64,000 nt of DNA, taken from positions 2,046,001-2,110,000 of the forward strand of contig CP006667.1 of the NCBI GenBank assembly GCA_000471925.1, given 5' to 3'. The DNA comes from Ralstonia pickettii DTP0602 (GTDB lineage Bacteria > Pseudomonadota > Gammaproteobacteria > Burkholderiales > Burkholderiaceae). Every line of letters begins with the position of its first letter. Within the stretch, counting starts at the first letter, position 1. Made by a program: the position numbers and the translations under genes. The notes beneath the pieces are model-generated. The model was given only the letters and a program-made list of their open reading frames with translations, was not told the origin of the DNA and ran no database searches. Positions 34,663 through 44,404 of this stretch are shown here, one piece after another.

Positions 34663-37600
34663 GTTCAACGAACAGCTCGAAGCCATCGCCGTGGTGCGCA
34701 CAAACTGCCGCCGGCATGAAGACGACCTTTACACAGCGCGCATCGGCCTCGCCGGCGTCAGGAAGCAGATACGGCGGGCGGAGCAGGGGCAAACGAGCGC
34801 GCAGCCGGATGGGGATGGTGATGCGGCGATACTGCGGGCGCAGGTGGCGGAAACCCAGGCACGCCTCGCGGCAACACGGGAAGCGGTGCGCAAGACCGAA
34901 GCCTGGCTCGCGCGCCTGCGCGAGCAGGAACGGCTGGTGGCGCACCTGGAGCAGCATATCGCCGCGGCTGGCCGCAGGTCTGCCAGCCTGCGCGAACAGC
35001 TGGAAGCGTCGAACCGGCGCGCGCCGCCCGACAAGGAAGAGATCGCCGGGCTGGAAACGGAACTCGCGCGGATCGGGCACACCGGCGACAATCTCCGGGC
35101 GAGCCTGTCCGCAGCGAGCGACCAACTGGGCCGCCTGCGCCAGCAGGAGGACGAGCACCAGGTCAGGCTCACGGCCGGAAGGGCCGACATGGAGGCGCAG
35201 CGGCAATCCCTGGCTGGAGCGCAGGGCCGGCTTGCCGAACTGCTGCAGCCCGCCTTTGCGGACCTGGAGACCCTGAAGGCGAGAGAGCGCGAGCTGCAAT
35301 CCGCCATCGCGCAGGCCAGCGGCAGCCTGGGCCGCTGCAAGGCGGAACTGGGCGGCCTGGTCGGCGGCCTGTACACGGACCCGCATCCCCGCAAGGCGCT
35401 GGCCCGCCTTGATGACGGGACGCCGTTCCTGCTGTTCCCGGTGCGCATCGAGTCGATCTTCGTGCCGACAGGACGCGGTACCGAGCTATGGGTCCGAATC
35501 TATCCGGACGACATCGTCGTGCACACGCACGAGGCCACGCTGACCGATACCGAGGTGGCGGCGGGCGAGCTGTATTGGGTCGAGCTGGTCGCTGCCGAGC
35601 ACCTGCGCGACGAACGCGACCGGCGCCGTCAGGCAGCGTGGCGGCATGTCGTGCAACTCCTCGGCGGCTCGCGCGCGGCCTGGGTGGCCCGGCAGACGCG
35701 TCCGCTGGACTGGTCCGCGCTGGCGGCCGGGGGCGCCACGCAGAACCTGGTCGCCTTCCTGCTGGCCGCGCAGGCGGATTTCTTCGATGGCCTGCTCGCG
35801 CTGCCGCTGCCGGGGGCGGTGCGCCTGGCACTGCAGCAGGCCGTGGCCGAGGAAGATGGCGATGCCTTCATCAGGCTGGTGGAGGCGCAGAAGTGGGGCG
35901 AGCGGGTGAACGAAGCCGTGCGCACGCAGATTGCCGCCTTCCCCGAACACGACCTGACCAAGACCGATGCCTGGACACGCGCGCCCCGTACCCGCGTGCT
36001 GCCGGACCGCTTCGTCTTGCTGCTCTATGGCAGCGAGACGGGGGCGCCGCGCGAGGTTCCCGGCGCGCTGGTGCCGGACACGCTGACGTTGGGCCCCGAT
36101 CCGCTTGACGCCAAGGCAGCGTTCAAGGATCCCGACGGTGCGCTGACGTTTGGCGGCGAGTTCGACTGGATGTCGGACTTCGACAAGGCGGTCGAACAGG
36201 GCATGGCGTTTCGCGTGCCGCTGTCGGCGGAGGAGGCGAGCAATGGCTTTGCCCGGATCTGCGTGCTGGGCGTGATGCTGTCGGCCAGTGCGGCCGACGG
36301 CGCGGCGATGCTGGAGGAGCTGATCGCCAACCACCAGTTCAGCCCCAAGGGATTCAGCCTGGTAGCGCAAGGCACGCCGACCAACAACACCGAGCGCGAC
36401 GGCAGCGGCTATTCCGACAACGATCCCTACGACGACCTGGCCTTTTTTACTGAGGCCGGCCCGCCGGCCTTCGACCCGGCGCACGCCGATCCGCGCAAGC
36501 GCCAGACCGATGGCAGGCAGATCGCCGACGTGCTGGGGATCGCCTACGGACCGCTGCAGACCGTGCGCCGCGCCGACGGCACCGATCTGCTCGAAGCGAC
36601 CGCGATGAACGCGGCGCTGTTTCCGGCCACGCTGGGATACTGGCTGCGGACCTGGATGTCGCCGGTGATCAAGCCCGCGACAGCCAGGCTGGTGCGCAGC
36701 TTCTTTTCCAGCTACGTGACCGGCCGCGGGCCGGTGCCGGCAATACGCGTGGGCGACCAGCCTTACGGCATCCTCGTCACCAGCGATCTGTCGCGCTGGA
36801 AATACCCGGCTCGCGAGGGCGGCATTGCGGGTGTGCTGCTGTTCGACGAGCTGACGCCGTTCCTGGAAGACCTGCACGCGCTGCTGGCCCGCTTCGACAA
36901 GACCTGGCACGGCATCGCGGCCACGCTCCCGTTCGCGGGCAAGCCCGGCACCGATCCCTCCGAGGTGCTGATGCACCTGCTCGGGCTGCATCCCACCTCG
37001 GTCGAGTTCTACCAGCGCATCGGCTATAGCGACGAGTACCTGCGCAACCTGGACAGCTTCAGGGATCGCGGCCGCTACGCCAACGAGCTCGCCTCGCTGA
37101 TCTACTCGATGCCGGCCAGTGCTCGCCTGTATCTCGAGAACCTGGGCTTTCCGCCGCAGATGAGCGATGTCAGCCGCATGAAGAGCCTGCACGTGCTGTG
37201 GCAGCACTACACCACTGCGCTGGATGCGCCCAACCTGGTCGACAGCAGGCCGCCATCGGAAAGCGCCCGGCTTGCGCTCAACTATGTCGACTGGCTGGCC
37301 AGGGCGGGCAGCTTCGACACCATCCTCAAGGAACAGTTCGACGGCGCCAGGCCGTCGTCGCTGCTCTACCTGATGCTGCGCAACGCCGTCCTGCTGCAAC
37401 TTCATCATGGCGCCTACGACTGGTTGCGCGCGCGCGGCGATTTCGAGCCGGCGCTCGAACAGGCGGTGCGCGCCACGACGCTGCCCGGGATGCGCGCGGC
37501 GTCGCCTACGCTGTCGAAGCTGGAGGTCATGTCCGCCAGGGTGGGGGCGGTCCAGCCGGGCCACGCGCTGGCAGCGGCCTCGGTCGCCGATGCGATCTGG

Positions 37601-40447
37601 CGCGGCTATGAGGTGGCCGACGTCGAGGCTGGCTTCGTCGCCGAACAGAAGCAGGCCCTGGCGGTGCTTGCCGATGCCACCACCGCGGCGCTGGAGCGCG
37701 CCTTTGTCGAGCATCTCGACTGTTGCCAGTACCGGCTGGATGCGTGGGAAACCGGCCTGTTCACACAGCGGCTGGCGCAGCAGCGCCGCCTTGGCGCCGA
37801 CGACCGCCGCACCGGCATCTATCTTGGCGCCTTTGGCTGGGTGGAGAGCGTCAAGCCGGCAACCAAGGTCTTCCTGGCGTCGGAATCGTTGCCAGAGTCG
37901 CTGCGTCCTGACGATGCGCGGCCAATCCTGGAGGAAGACGATGCCGTCGCGGTTCCCGGCGCGGCACCTGGATCAAAGCGCGGCGGCTTCATGCATGCGC
38001 CGTCGATCAACCACGCGGCGGCCGGCGCAGTGCTGCGCAACGCCTATCTGAGCCACGCCGATCCGGCCAGGGCGGAGATGTTCTCGGTCAACCTCTCGTC
38101 CGAGCGGGTGCGGCGCGCGGATTTCGTGCTGCAGGGCATGCGCAACGGGCAAGCGATCGAGGCGCTGCTGGGCTACCAGTTCGAGCGCGGGCTGCATGAC
38201 CGCACTTCCGCCAGCGCGGCGCGCGGAGATGTGCCCGTGCTCGAACTCAACCAGTTCATTCTTCCTTACCGCCAGGCCTTTCCTTTCGAGGCGCGCGAAG
38301 TGGTGCAGGCCGGCACCGGCGATCCCAGCGACGCGCTGCCCGCCTACAGCGTGGTCAACGGCTTGCGCCTCGCCACGGCGGCGATGTCGGCCGCCGACGG
38401 CTATGGGTTGTCCGCCATCCTGCCCGCTGCGCAGCGGCCCGATGCGCAGCAGGGCGCGGCCGTCCTGGCCGAGCGCGATGCGTTACGCGACACGCTGGAC
38501 GCGGTCAAGGACCTGCTGATGGCGGAGAACGCCTATCAGCTGGTGCAAGGCAATTTCGATCGGGTCGGGGCGGTCTCGCTGGCGCAGAAAGAAGCGCGGG
38601 TGCCGCCGGCGCTGCAGGTCATCGACACGCCGCGGGGGACGGAATTCACGTTTACCAACCGGCTGACCGTGCATTTCGATGATCTCGACCCAGCGACGGT
38701 GCAGGCCAATCCCTGGCCCGAGATGCCTATGACGCCGCGGGCGCGCGCCGAGACGGGCTTGAACCACTGGCTCGGCTCGATCCTGGCGCCGTCTCCGGCC
38801 AAGGTCCTGTGCGAAATAGCGCGCGAAGGCGGTGCCGACAGGCATGCCGTGAGCCTGGCGGATCTGGGCATCCAGCCCCTGGACTTCGTCTGCATAACCT
38901 CCATTGCGCCGGAAGGCACCGGCGGCGCGACCGAGCTGGAAACCCGGATCGCCTACCAGTACCGGCGCGCCCATGGCATTGACGACGACGAAGCGGTGCG
39001 CGTGGCGTTCAACCCACCAGTCGCATCAGGCGAGCGCACGTTCGCGCAGTTGTTCCCACTGGCGCGCCAGCTACGCGCGATGGTGGCAGAGAGCCGGGCG
39101 GCCAACGCTCGGGATTTCATGCCGGCCGCCGGCGGCAAGGCGACGGCGATTCCGGTGGACAAGGACAATCCGGACGGCTACGACACCGCCGACCTGCGCG
39201 CCCGCGTGCAGGGGGCCTTCGATATGCTCAAGACCCTGGCCGATGCCCTCGACGGTGCCGTTGCGCCCAGCGTGCAACTGGTGCTGCTGAACGATCCGGA
39301 TGACCCCGCCGACGACGAGTCGTTTTCCGGCAAGCTTGGCGCCGCTTTCGACAAGCTGGAGGAAGCCGAACTGGAGTTCACCGACGACAAGGCGCTGACG
39401 GTCGCTTTCCTGGTTTCCGACGCCGAGACGCTTGCCGCGACCCTGCGCGCCGTCGCGGATTTCGGAGTCAGCGACGCGTTCCCGCCGCAGGCCGATCTCA
39501 CTGCGGCCGCGGCGAGGTCGGAACTTCTGGCGCGCGCGCACCGCATCGCCCGGCGCCTGCGGCGAAGCGTCCAGAAAGACGGCGTGCTGGACCGTGCCGG
39601 CGAACTGATCGGCAAGGCCACGCCGGCAACACCGGTCGCCGAGCAGGTCCGGCTCTTGCTCGAGGCGGGCAAGCTGGTGTTCGGGGAAACCTTGCGGATC
39701 CTGCCGGCCTTCCATTGCTACAACGATGCCGACCTTGCGCTGGCGGACTCGGCGCGCGGGCAGCTTCTGGCGCACGCGGTCGCGGCAGTGCCGGGCGCGA
39801 GCGCCGGCGAGATCGTCGACGAGTGGCTGCAGGCGCTGGCGCGCGTGCGCCCCCAGGTGCATCGCTGGGAAGTCATCCGCGTGCTGGCAGAGGCGATGAA
39901 CGATGTCGCGCTCGACATGCTGCCGGTACAGGTGCCCCATCGCAACCAGGATAGCTGGCTGGCGGTGGAGTTCCCGGAGAAGGATCCGCTCGACCCGTCC
40001 CGGGCTTTCGGGATTTCTCGCGATACCTTGTCGATCGCCGCGCACGGCGCCTCCGCGTTCAAGCCCGGCATGCGCCAACGGGCCATCCTGCTCGACGAAT
40101 GGACCGAGGAGATTCCGATGGAGCAGGAGATCACCGGCATTTCGTTCCGCTTCAACCAGCCCAACGCGGCGCCGCCGCAGACTTTGTTGCTCGCGGTGAC
40201 GCCGGAAGAAACCGGTTCATGGAGCTGGGACGCCTTGGCCGGCACGCTAGTCGATACGCTGGGCCGCGCCAAACGGCGCGCGGTGGAGCCGGCGCAGCTG
40301 GAGAAGCAGGGCCTGATATGGAATGCGTTCGCGCCGGCGTTGGTGTCGGAGTTCAGCACATTGATGGAGGCCGACGTATCACTCGACCTGATGCTGATGC
40401 TGGACTATATGCAACTGACCGAGTTCTACGCCGCGGGCACGCGGTGA
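34655..40447 (+). CDS. Operon protein 5 (1930 aa), coiled-coil N-terminus; unknown function
   Basis: Residues 1-215 are a long coiled coil (AQVAETQARLAATREAVRKT, ELARIGHTGDNLRASLSAAS). From about 255 a large soluble body follows: PFLLFPVRIESIFVPTG, ELWVRIYPDDIVVHTHEATL, then at 650-700 NAALFPATLGYWLRTWM and GRGPVPAIRVGDQPYGIL. No catalytic motif is evident. The start overlaps the end of gene 4 (ATGCCTGA), so the two are translationally coupled. Size and architecture suggest a structural or assembly component. It is the largest gene in the window. Confidence 0.72.
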   Translation: MPEFNEQLEAIAVVRTNCRRHEDDLYTARIGLAGVRKQIRRAEQGQTSAQPDGDGDAAILRAQVAETQARLAATREAVRKTEAWLARLREQERLVAHLEQHIAAAGRRSASLREQLEASNRRAPPDKEEIAGLETELARIGHTGDNLRASLSAASDQLGRLRQQEDEHQVRLTAGRADMEAQRQSLAGAQGRLAELLQPAFADLETLKARERELQSAIAQASGSLGRCKAELGGLVGGLYTDPHPRKALARLDDGTPFLLFPVRIESIFVPTGRGTELWVRIYPDDIVVHTHEATLTDTEVAAGELYWVELVAAEHLRDERDRRRQAAWRHVVQLLGGSRAAWVARQTRPLDWSALAAGGATQNLVAFLLAAQADFFDGLLALPLPGAVRLALQQAVAEEDGDAFIRLVEAQKWGERVNEAVRTQIAAFPEHDLTKTDAWTRAPRTRVLPDRFVLLLYGSETGAPREVPGALVPDTLTLGPDPLDAKAAFKDPDGALTFGGEFDWMSDFDKAVEQGMAFRVPLSAEEASNGFARICVLGVMLSASAADGAAMLEELIANHQFSPKGFSLVAQGTPTNNTERDGSGYSDNDPYDDLAFFTEAGPPAFDPAHADPRKRQTDGRQIADVLGIAYGPLQTVRRADGTDLLEATAMNAALFPATLGYWLRTWMSPVIKPATARLVRSFFSSYVTGRGPVPAIRVGDQPYGILVTSDLSRWKYPAREGGIAGVLLFDELTPFLEDLHALLARFDKTWHGIAATLPFAGKPGTDPSEVLMHLLGLHPTSVEFYQRIGYSDEYLRNLDSFRDRGRYANELASLIYSMPASARLYLENLGFPPQMSDVSRMKSLHVLWQHYTTALDAPNLVDSRPPSESARLALNYVDWLARAGSFDTILKEQFDGARPSSLLYLMLRNAVLLQLHHGAYDWLRARGDFEPALEQAVRATTLPGMRAASPTLSKLEVMSARVGAVQPGHALAAASVADAIWRGYEVADVEAGFVAEQKQALAVLADATTAALERAFVEHLDCCQYRLDAWETGLFTQRLAQQRRLGADDRRTGIYLGAFGWVESVKPATKVFLASESLPESLRPDDARPILEEDDAVAVPGAAPGSKRGGFMHAPSINHAAAGAVLRNAYLSHADPARAEMFSVNLSSERVRRADFVLQGMRNGQAIEALLGYQFERGLHDRTSASAARGDVPVLELNQFILPYRQAFPFEAREVVQAGTGDPSDALPAYSVVNGLRLATAAMSAADGYGLSAILPAAQRPDAQQGAAVLAERDALRDTLDAVKDLLMAENAYQLVQGNFDRVGAVSLAQKEARVPPALQVIDTPRGTEFTFTNRLTVHFDDLDPATVQANPWPEMPMTPRARAETGLNHWLGSILAPSPAKVLCEIAREGGADRHAVSLADLGIQPLDFVCITSIAPEGTGGATELETRIAYQYRRAHGIDDDEAVRVAFNPPVASGERTFAQLFPLARQLRAMVAESRAANARDFMPAAGGKATAIPVDKDNPDGYDTADLRARVQGAFDMLKTLADALDGAVAPSVQLVLLNDPDDPADDESFSGKLGAAFDKLEEAELEFTDDKALTVAFLVSDAETLAATLRAVADFGVSDAFPPQADLTAAAARSELLARAHRIARRLRRSVQKDGVLDRAGELIGKATPATPVAEQVRLLLEAGKLVFGETLRILPAFHCYNDADLALADSARGQLLAHAVAAVPGASAGEIVDEWLQALARVRPQVHRWEVIRVLAEAMNDVALDMLPVQVPHRNQDSWLAVEFPEKDPLDPSRAFGISRDTLSIAAHGASAFKPGMRQRAILLDEWTEEIPMEQEITGISFRFNQPNAAPPQTLLLAVTPEETGSWSWDALAGTLVDTLGRAKRRAVEPAQLEKQGLIWNAFAPALVSEFSTLMEADVSLDLMLMLDYMQLTEFYAAGTR

Positions 40448-40456
40448 GGGGAACCT

Positions 40457-42277
40457 ATGCCAAACACCAGACTGACACTGTCGCAACTCACCGGCGCCGA
40501 GCGCTTCCGCTTGCCACGGGTAGTGGCGTTCAACCGGCTCGAATCGCGGCCGCGCACCCTCGATTTCACGCGCAGCCTGCGCGCGGAGGTGCGCGATCCG
40601 CTCTGGATGCTGACCCGCCAGTGGCAGTTCGGTGAGTTCCAGGGGGAGGATGCCGCCTCGCCCGTCACCTCCCGCATCGCCTACCGCCACCAGCCGATCG
40701 ACCGGGTCGCGCTGGCCGATGGCGGGGCCGCGCCCTTCGATCCGCAAGCCATCGCGCTCGAAACCTATGTCGAGCGCGAGCCGATTCCGCTGGTCCTGCG
40801 GGAACTAGTCAGTGGGGAGGTCTACAGCGATACGGTGTTCGCCGTGCGATGGGGCAAGCAATTCCTGAAACGGCTGCGCGCGGCCGGCCTGGACGGCCAC
40901 TACCCGCTGTATCTCGGCCGTTTTCCGCTGCGCGTGCTGCCGGTGGCCCCGCCACCGGGCGATCCCGCGCGCAAGGTCGAGGACACCGACGCCGAGCAGG
41001 TCCGCACCGCGTTGGCGGGGCAAATCGCGGATGGCGTTGCGATCGTGCGCGCCGTACAGGCAGGCACGCATGACGGCTGGCTCGACGGCGAACCCGGCGG
41101 CGACAAGGACCAGCTCAAGAGCATCGCGGCAGCGTTCGCGCAATCCTGCACCGCCGCCATCGGCCGCATGTTCGCGCAGCCGGAAGAGGCGGGCGGTGCC
41201 GCCTGGCTGCCCAATCATCTCGAATACCGCTTTGCGCTCGCCGGGCCGCCCGAGCCGGATGCGGCCGAGCCGGTGCTGCTGGCCGAGCAGTACCACGAGG
41301 GGCGACTGGACTGGTACTCGTTCGACCTGGTCGGCGGCCGCAAGCTGCCGCTCGAGGACGACCCCGCTCCGGCGGCGCCGCCGGAGGAAGTCGAATCCTT
41401 CCTGCCCGGCCCGGTCCGCTTCAAAGGCCAGCCGCGGCCGCGCTTCTGGGAGATGGAGGAGTCGCAGACCGATTTCGGCAAGATCGAGACCTCGGCGACC
41501 GGGCTGCTTCATCTGATGCTCGCCGAGTTTGGCCTGATCTATTCCAACGACTGGTTTATGCTGCCGCATCCGATGCCGGTCAATACGCTCTGCGAAATCC
41601 GCGGCATCGTGGTGGACGATACCTTCGGGCGGCACACCTATATCCGTCCGGCAGGCCGGGCACCGGAAACCGCCTGGCAGCGCTTCGCGCTGTTCCACCT
41701 CACCGAGCGCGACCGCCGCGACGCGGCCAGCCGCTTCTACCTGGTGCCCGCGGTCGGCCACGTCCTCGAAAGCCCGCCGATCGAGCGCGTCAATTTCATG
41801 CGCGATGAAATGGCTAACATGGCGTGGGGCGTTGAAAGCATCGTGCCTTCGCAGATGGGGACGGGGATGAGCGGCAATGACCAGTCGCGCGTCCGTGAGC
41901 CCGCCCCGGCCGCCGCGGCAAGCGAGGAAGCGAAGATTCGCTACCTTGCCGGCAGCACGTCCCCCAGGAACTGGATACCCTTCATCCCCGTGCATCTGGA
42001 GGACAGCGTGAGTGAAGTCCGCCTGCAGCGCGCCCGGATGGCGGGTGCCGCACCGCCCCGTGGCCGGTTGCTGCGCGAACCCGGCTCGCCGTACTTCATC
42101 GAGGAGGAAGAGATCCCGCGTGCCGGCATCTATGTCGAGCGGTCCTGGCAACGTGCGCGCTGGATCGGTGGGCGCACGCTCACCTGGGTCGGCCGGCGCA
42201 AGTCCGCCGGCCGCGGCGAGGGGTGGAGCGAACTCGTGTTTGACCGAATCATCGAGCGCACGACGCAGGATGCCTAG
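40457..42277 (+). CDS. Operon protein 6 (606 aa); unknown function
   Basis: The most striking block is RDPLWMLTRQWQFGEFQGED (residues 46-66), near an N-terminal region RLPRVVAFNRLESRPRTLDF. Later blocks are RLDWYSFDLVGGRKLPLEDD and FGLIYSNDWFMLPHPMPVNT. There is no signal peptide, membrane segment or known active site. GAGGGGAA lies before ATG 40457, 9 bases after gene 5. It ends the operon; a T8 run at 42362-42369 after GGCGCC may contribute to termination. Confidence 0.72.
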   Translation: MPNTRLTLSQLTGAERFRLPRVVAFNRLESRPRTLDFTRSLRAEVRDPLWMLTRQWQFGEFQGEDAASPVTSRIAYRHQPIDRVALADGGAAPFDPQAIALETYVEREPIPLVLRELVSGEVYSDTVFAVRWGKQFLKRLRAAGLDGHYPLYLGRFPLRVLPVAPPPGDPARKVEDTDAEQVRTALAGQIADGVAIVRAVQAGTHDGWLDGEPGGDKDQLKSIAAAFAQSCTAAIGRMFAQPEEAGGAAWLPNHLEYRFALAGPPEPDAAEPVLLAEQYHEGRLDWYSFDLVGGRKLPLEDDPAPAAPPEEVESFLPGPVRFKGQPRPRFWEMEESQTDFGKIETSATGLLHLMLAEFGLIYSNDWFMLPHPMPVNTLCEIRGIVVDDTFGRHTYIRPAGRAPETAWQRFALFHLTERDRRDAASRFYLVPAVGHVLESPPIERVNFMRDEMANMAWGVESIVPSQMGTGMSGNDQSRVREPAPAAAASEEAKIRYLAGSTSPRNWIPFIPVHLEDSVSEVRLQRARMAGAAPPRGRLLREPGSPYFIEEEEIPRAGIYVERSWQRARWIGGRTLTWVGRRKSAGRGEGWSELVFDRIIERTTQDA

Positions 42278-42635
42278 GACCCTGGCATGTTAAAGGCAAC
42301 GCTGACCCAGTCTTTCCGCTCCGTCGCATCAGGAGAATCGCAGCAGCCAGCAAGGGCGCCGTTTTTTTTCGGAGCGAACGCAGTTTGCGGCCTGCCGCTC
42401 CCGCACCGTGCGCCGTAGCTACGGGAAGGCGCATGGGACGCTGAAACGGAGCGCGGGAGCCCGTGAGAGCGTGACGGGCTAGCGCGGCAGGAAGAAAAAG
42501 GTAAGGGCCAGGGCGAAATAGACGACCAGGAGTTGCGTTCGCATTGAGAGTAGTTAGCGCGGCCGTAGCGTCCGGGGATTACTGCATTCGATCGGCTACA
42601 GCGGTACGCCAACCGAACACCGTGCCTGCTCAAAG
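42278..42635. other. Intergenic region after the operon
   Basis: GGCGCC followed by eight Ts (42356-42369) lies between the complementary segments CGCTCCG (42317) and CGGAGCG (42370). This is a weak terminator candidate. No gene is supported. Confidence 0.35.
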
Positions 42636-42947
42636 TCATGGCCTGGCATTGAGCCGCTGGCGGATCTGCCAAGCCAGCATGTCAACCGAGCGCGTGGCCG
42701 GGGCGAAACGAAAGCGACCTGGCGCGATCGACTGCCCGAGACGCATCCATCCGTCAGGGAATATGCAGACGTGCAAATCATCGTTAATGACGACAATGCC
42801 AGCCAGCCCTGGATGGGTCGTGACCCCGCGGCAGGGAATGCCGAGGCGCTCCAGATGACGTCGCACGGCAGTTGCTCGCATGGGACACCTTGGTTGGGGC
42901 CCATATTCTGGGTCCAGCGCCGGCGGCAGGTCGGTGCGCACGCCCAC
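42636..42947 (-). CDS. Hypothetical 103-residue protein
   Basis: The frame ends with a coherent stretch (RRHLERLGIPCRGVTTHPGL, IVVINDDLHVCIFPDGWMRL) that looks protein-like, while its start (MGVRTDLPPALDPEYG) is uncertain. It lies directly downstream of a DUF1643 fragment on the same strand. No family recognised; it may be a remnant. Confidence 0.35.
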   Translation of the reverse strand: MGVRTDLPPALDPEYGPQPRCPMRATAVRRHLERLGIPCRGVTTHPGLAGIVVINDDLHVCIFPDGWMRLGQSIAPGRFRFAPATRSVDMLAWQIRQRLNARP

Positions 42948-42989
42948 CGACGGACTCTGTGCCAGGCGCGAAGCGTCAACACCCCTCGG

Positions 42990-43201
42990 GCCGCGAGATC
43001 AAAATCAGAGCCACCCCTGCAGCACCGCGTGATCGTCGGGTCGTTGACTTGGTGGTCGGCCGTCGATGGGTTGAGCATGATGAAGCCCAGCGTCGGCCGG
43101 CTGGCATCCCAGTGGCGCCAGAGGCGATAGCGGTATTGCTCGCAGTCGGAGGGGAGGCAGCCGGCCTCGCCGTCGAGGGTCTGGGTTGTCATGTGCTTCA
43201 T
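42990..43201 (-). pseudogene. DUF1643-family fragment
   Basis: From the ATG at 43201 the sequence reads QYRYRLWRHWDASRPTLGFI and MLNPSTADHQVNDPTITRC, the hallmark of DUF1643. It then leaves the family after about 70 residues, where a full protein would be about 150. It is divergent from the small gene at 43235. Confidence 0.65.
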
Positions 43202-43234
43202 GCTACGATCCTTGCAACGGAGAGGGGCGCCACC

Positions 43235-43474
43235 ATGAGCGAAGTCAGTACGTACCAGTATCGCGGCCATGCGATTCAAATTGCGGTAACTGAGAAGGGC
43301 GGGAATTGCTCGCTGAGCGTCCAGATTGCTTGTGCGGCAGAAGGGCATCTGCCCGTCTCGTCTTGGACGGGAAAGGAAGCGGGTACCGTCGAAGCTGTGG
43401 TAGGTCGCTCGCTTTCTCGCGCTAAACGGGTAGTCGATGTGTCGCTCGGCGAAGCTGCCGAATGTGGCAGGTAG
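43235..43474 (+). CDS. Small conserved-looking hypothetical protein
   Basis: The 79-residue protein (MSEVSTYQYRGHAIQIAVTE ...) has a strong GGAGAGGGG site before ATG 43235. It has the composition of a small soluble beta-rich protein. No known domain. It is transcribed divergently from the DUF1643 fragment with 33 bases between starts. Confidence 0.5.
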   Translation: MSEVSTYQYRGHAIQIAVTEKGGNCSLSVQIACAAEGHLPVSSWTGKEAGTVEAVVGRSLSRAKRVVDVSLGEAAECGR

Positions 43475-43545
43475 CATGATCCAACCCGTGCCGGTCGGAC
43501 ACTTTGGTTTGATGATGAACTCGGTCATGACAGCTCCTGCTCCGC

Positions 43546-43854
43546 TTGCCGCTCAAAGTACTGGGGTATCGTGTCGAACTGGAAGAAATCGACGCCCATC
43601 TGCGCGCTGTTTCCGGCGCCGATGTCGTCGGCTCTGTTGCCTGGCCGCTGGCGGACGGCATGGCGCGCGGCATTGTCTGCTTTGTCGGCGCTTTAACCAT
43701 CGATGCCGAGCAGGTCATCAACGCGCTCAGGACTCGGATTCCGCCGTACATGCTCCCAAGCCGGGTCATTCCCCTGGAAAGCATGCCGCTCAATTTGAGT
43801 GGCAAAGTTGACCGACGGGCGCTGCATCAATGGCTCGAAGACTCCGCCGCATGA
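43546..43854 (+). pseudogene. AMP-binding (adenylation) enzyme, C-terminal fragment
   Basis: LGYRVELEEIDAHLRAVSGA is the hinge motif that opens the C-terminal subdomain of acyl/aminoacyl adenylating enzymes, and PLNLSGKVDRRAL near the end holds the catalytic Lys motif. The 400-residue N-terminal domain is missing, so only about 100 residues of a ligase or NRPS-type A domain remain. Confidence 0.7.
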
Positions 43855-44404
43855 TGCCGATCTCACCCCAGGCCGAACACGAGGCACCATCGGCTCACGG
43901 CAAAGTGCCAGATACCCCCGTCTGCCGCGCTTTCGCATTCCTGCTATCGACGCGTCGGAGCCATTCATCGCGCGTGCCCAAACGACAAGCGGGCAATTGT
44001 TCATCCTGTTGTCGGCCATGCTGGTCGTCACGCCCCATTTCGGCGGCTGGGCGGCGGCGCTGGCCATCGGCGCGGCCATGGCGTGCTGCTGTCAGGCCAA
44101 ATTCGCGTGACGTCATCCTGCTTGCCGCCACCTGGACCAGCGCTTTCCTTTACACAGGACCGGAACCTATGCAAGGCGACCTTCCGTTTTTTCGGCCCAA
44201 GGCCCCGTTTCGCTCGGCGCCTCGGCCCAACGCAAACGGATCAACAATTTTCTCCGTCCTTGTAATCCAGTTCCCATCTGCTAGCTTGTCTAGATAACGT
44301 TCGCAGCAGCAAAGAGCAGCGCAGCAAACCGTCGCACGCCCACAGAGTGTCCAGAGCCTTTCGAGGACGACATGCCGTCCTCCCACCATGGATTGGAGGC
44401 ATCA
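43855..44404. other. Decayed region before the GMC oxidoreductase gene
   Basis: One plus-strand frame from about 43925 to 44108 encodes a hydrophobic stretch (LFILLSAMLVVTPHFGGWAA) that may be the tail of a small membrane protein, without a valid start. The last 100 bases hold the hairpin GGACG-acatg-CGTCC (44364-44378) and GGAGG before ATG 44405. Confidence 0.3.

Noticed and set aside
31096..34701. A 1201-codon open frame on the minus strand opposite operon gene 4
   Set aside because: Same Arg/His/Gln-rich composition, no motif or ribosome-binding site; an antisense shadow.
35486..37714. A 742-codon minus-strand frame inside operon gene 5
   Set aside because: Low-complexity shadow of a well-supported coding gene.
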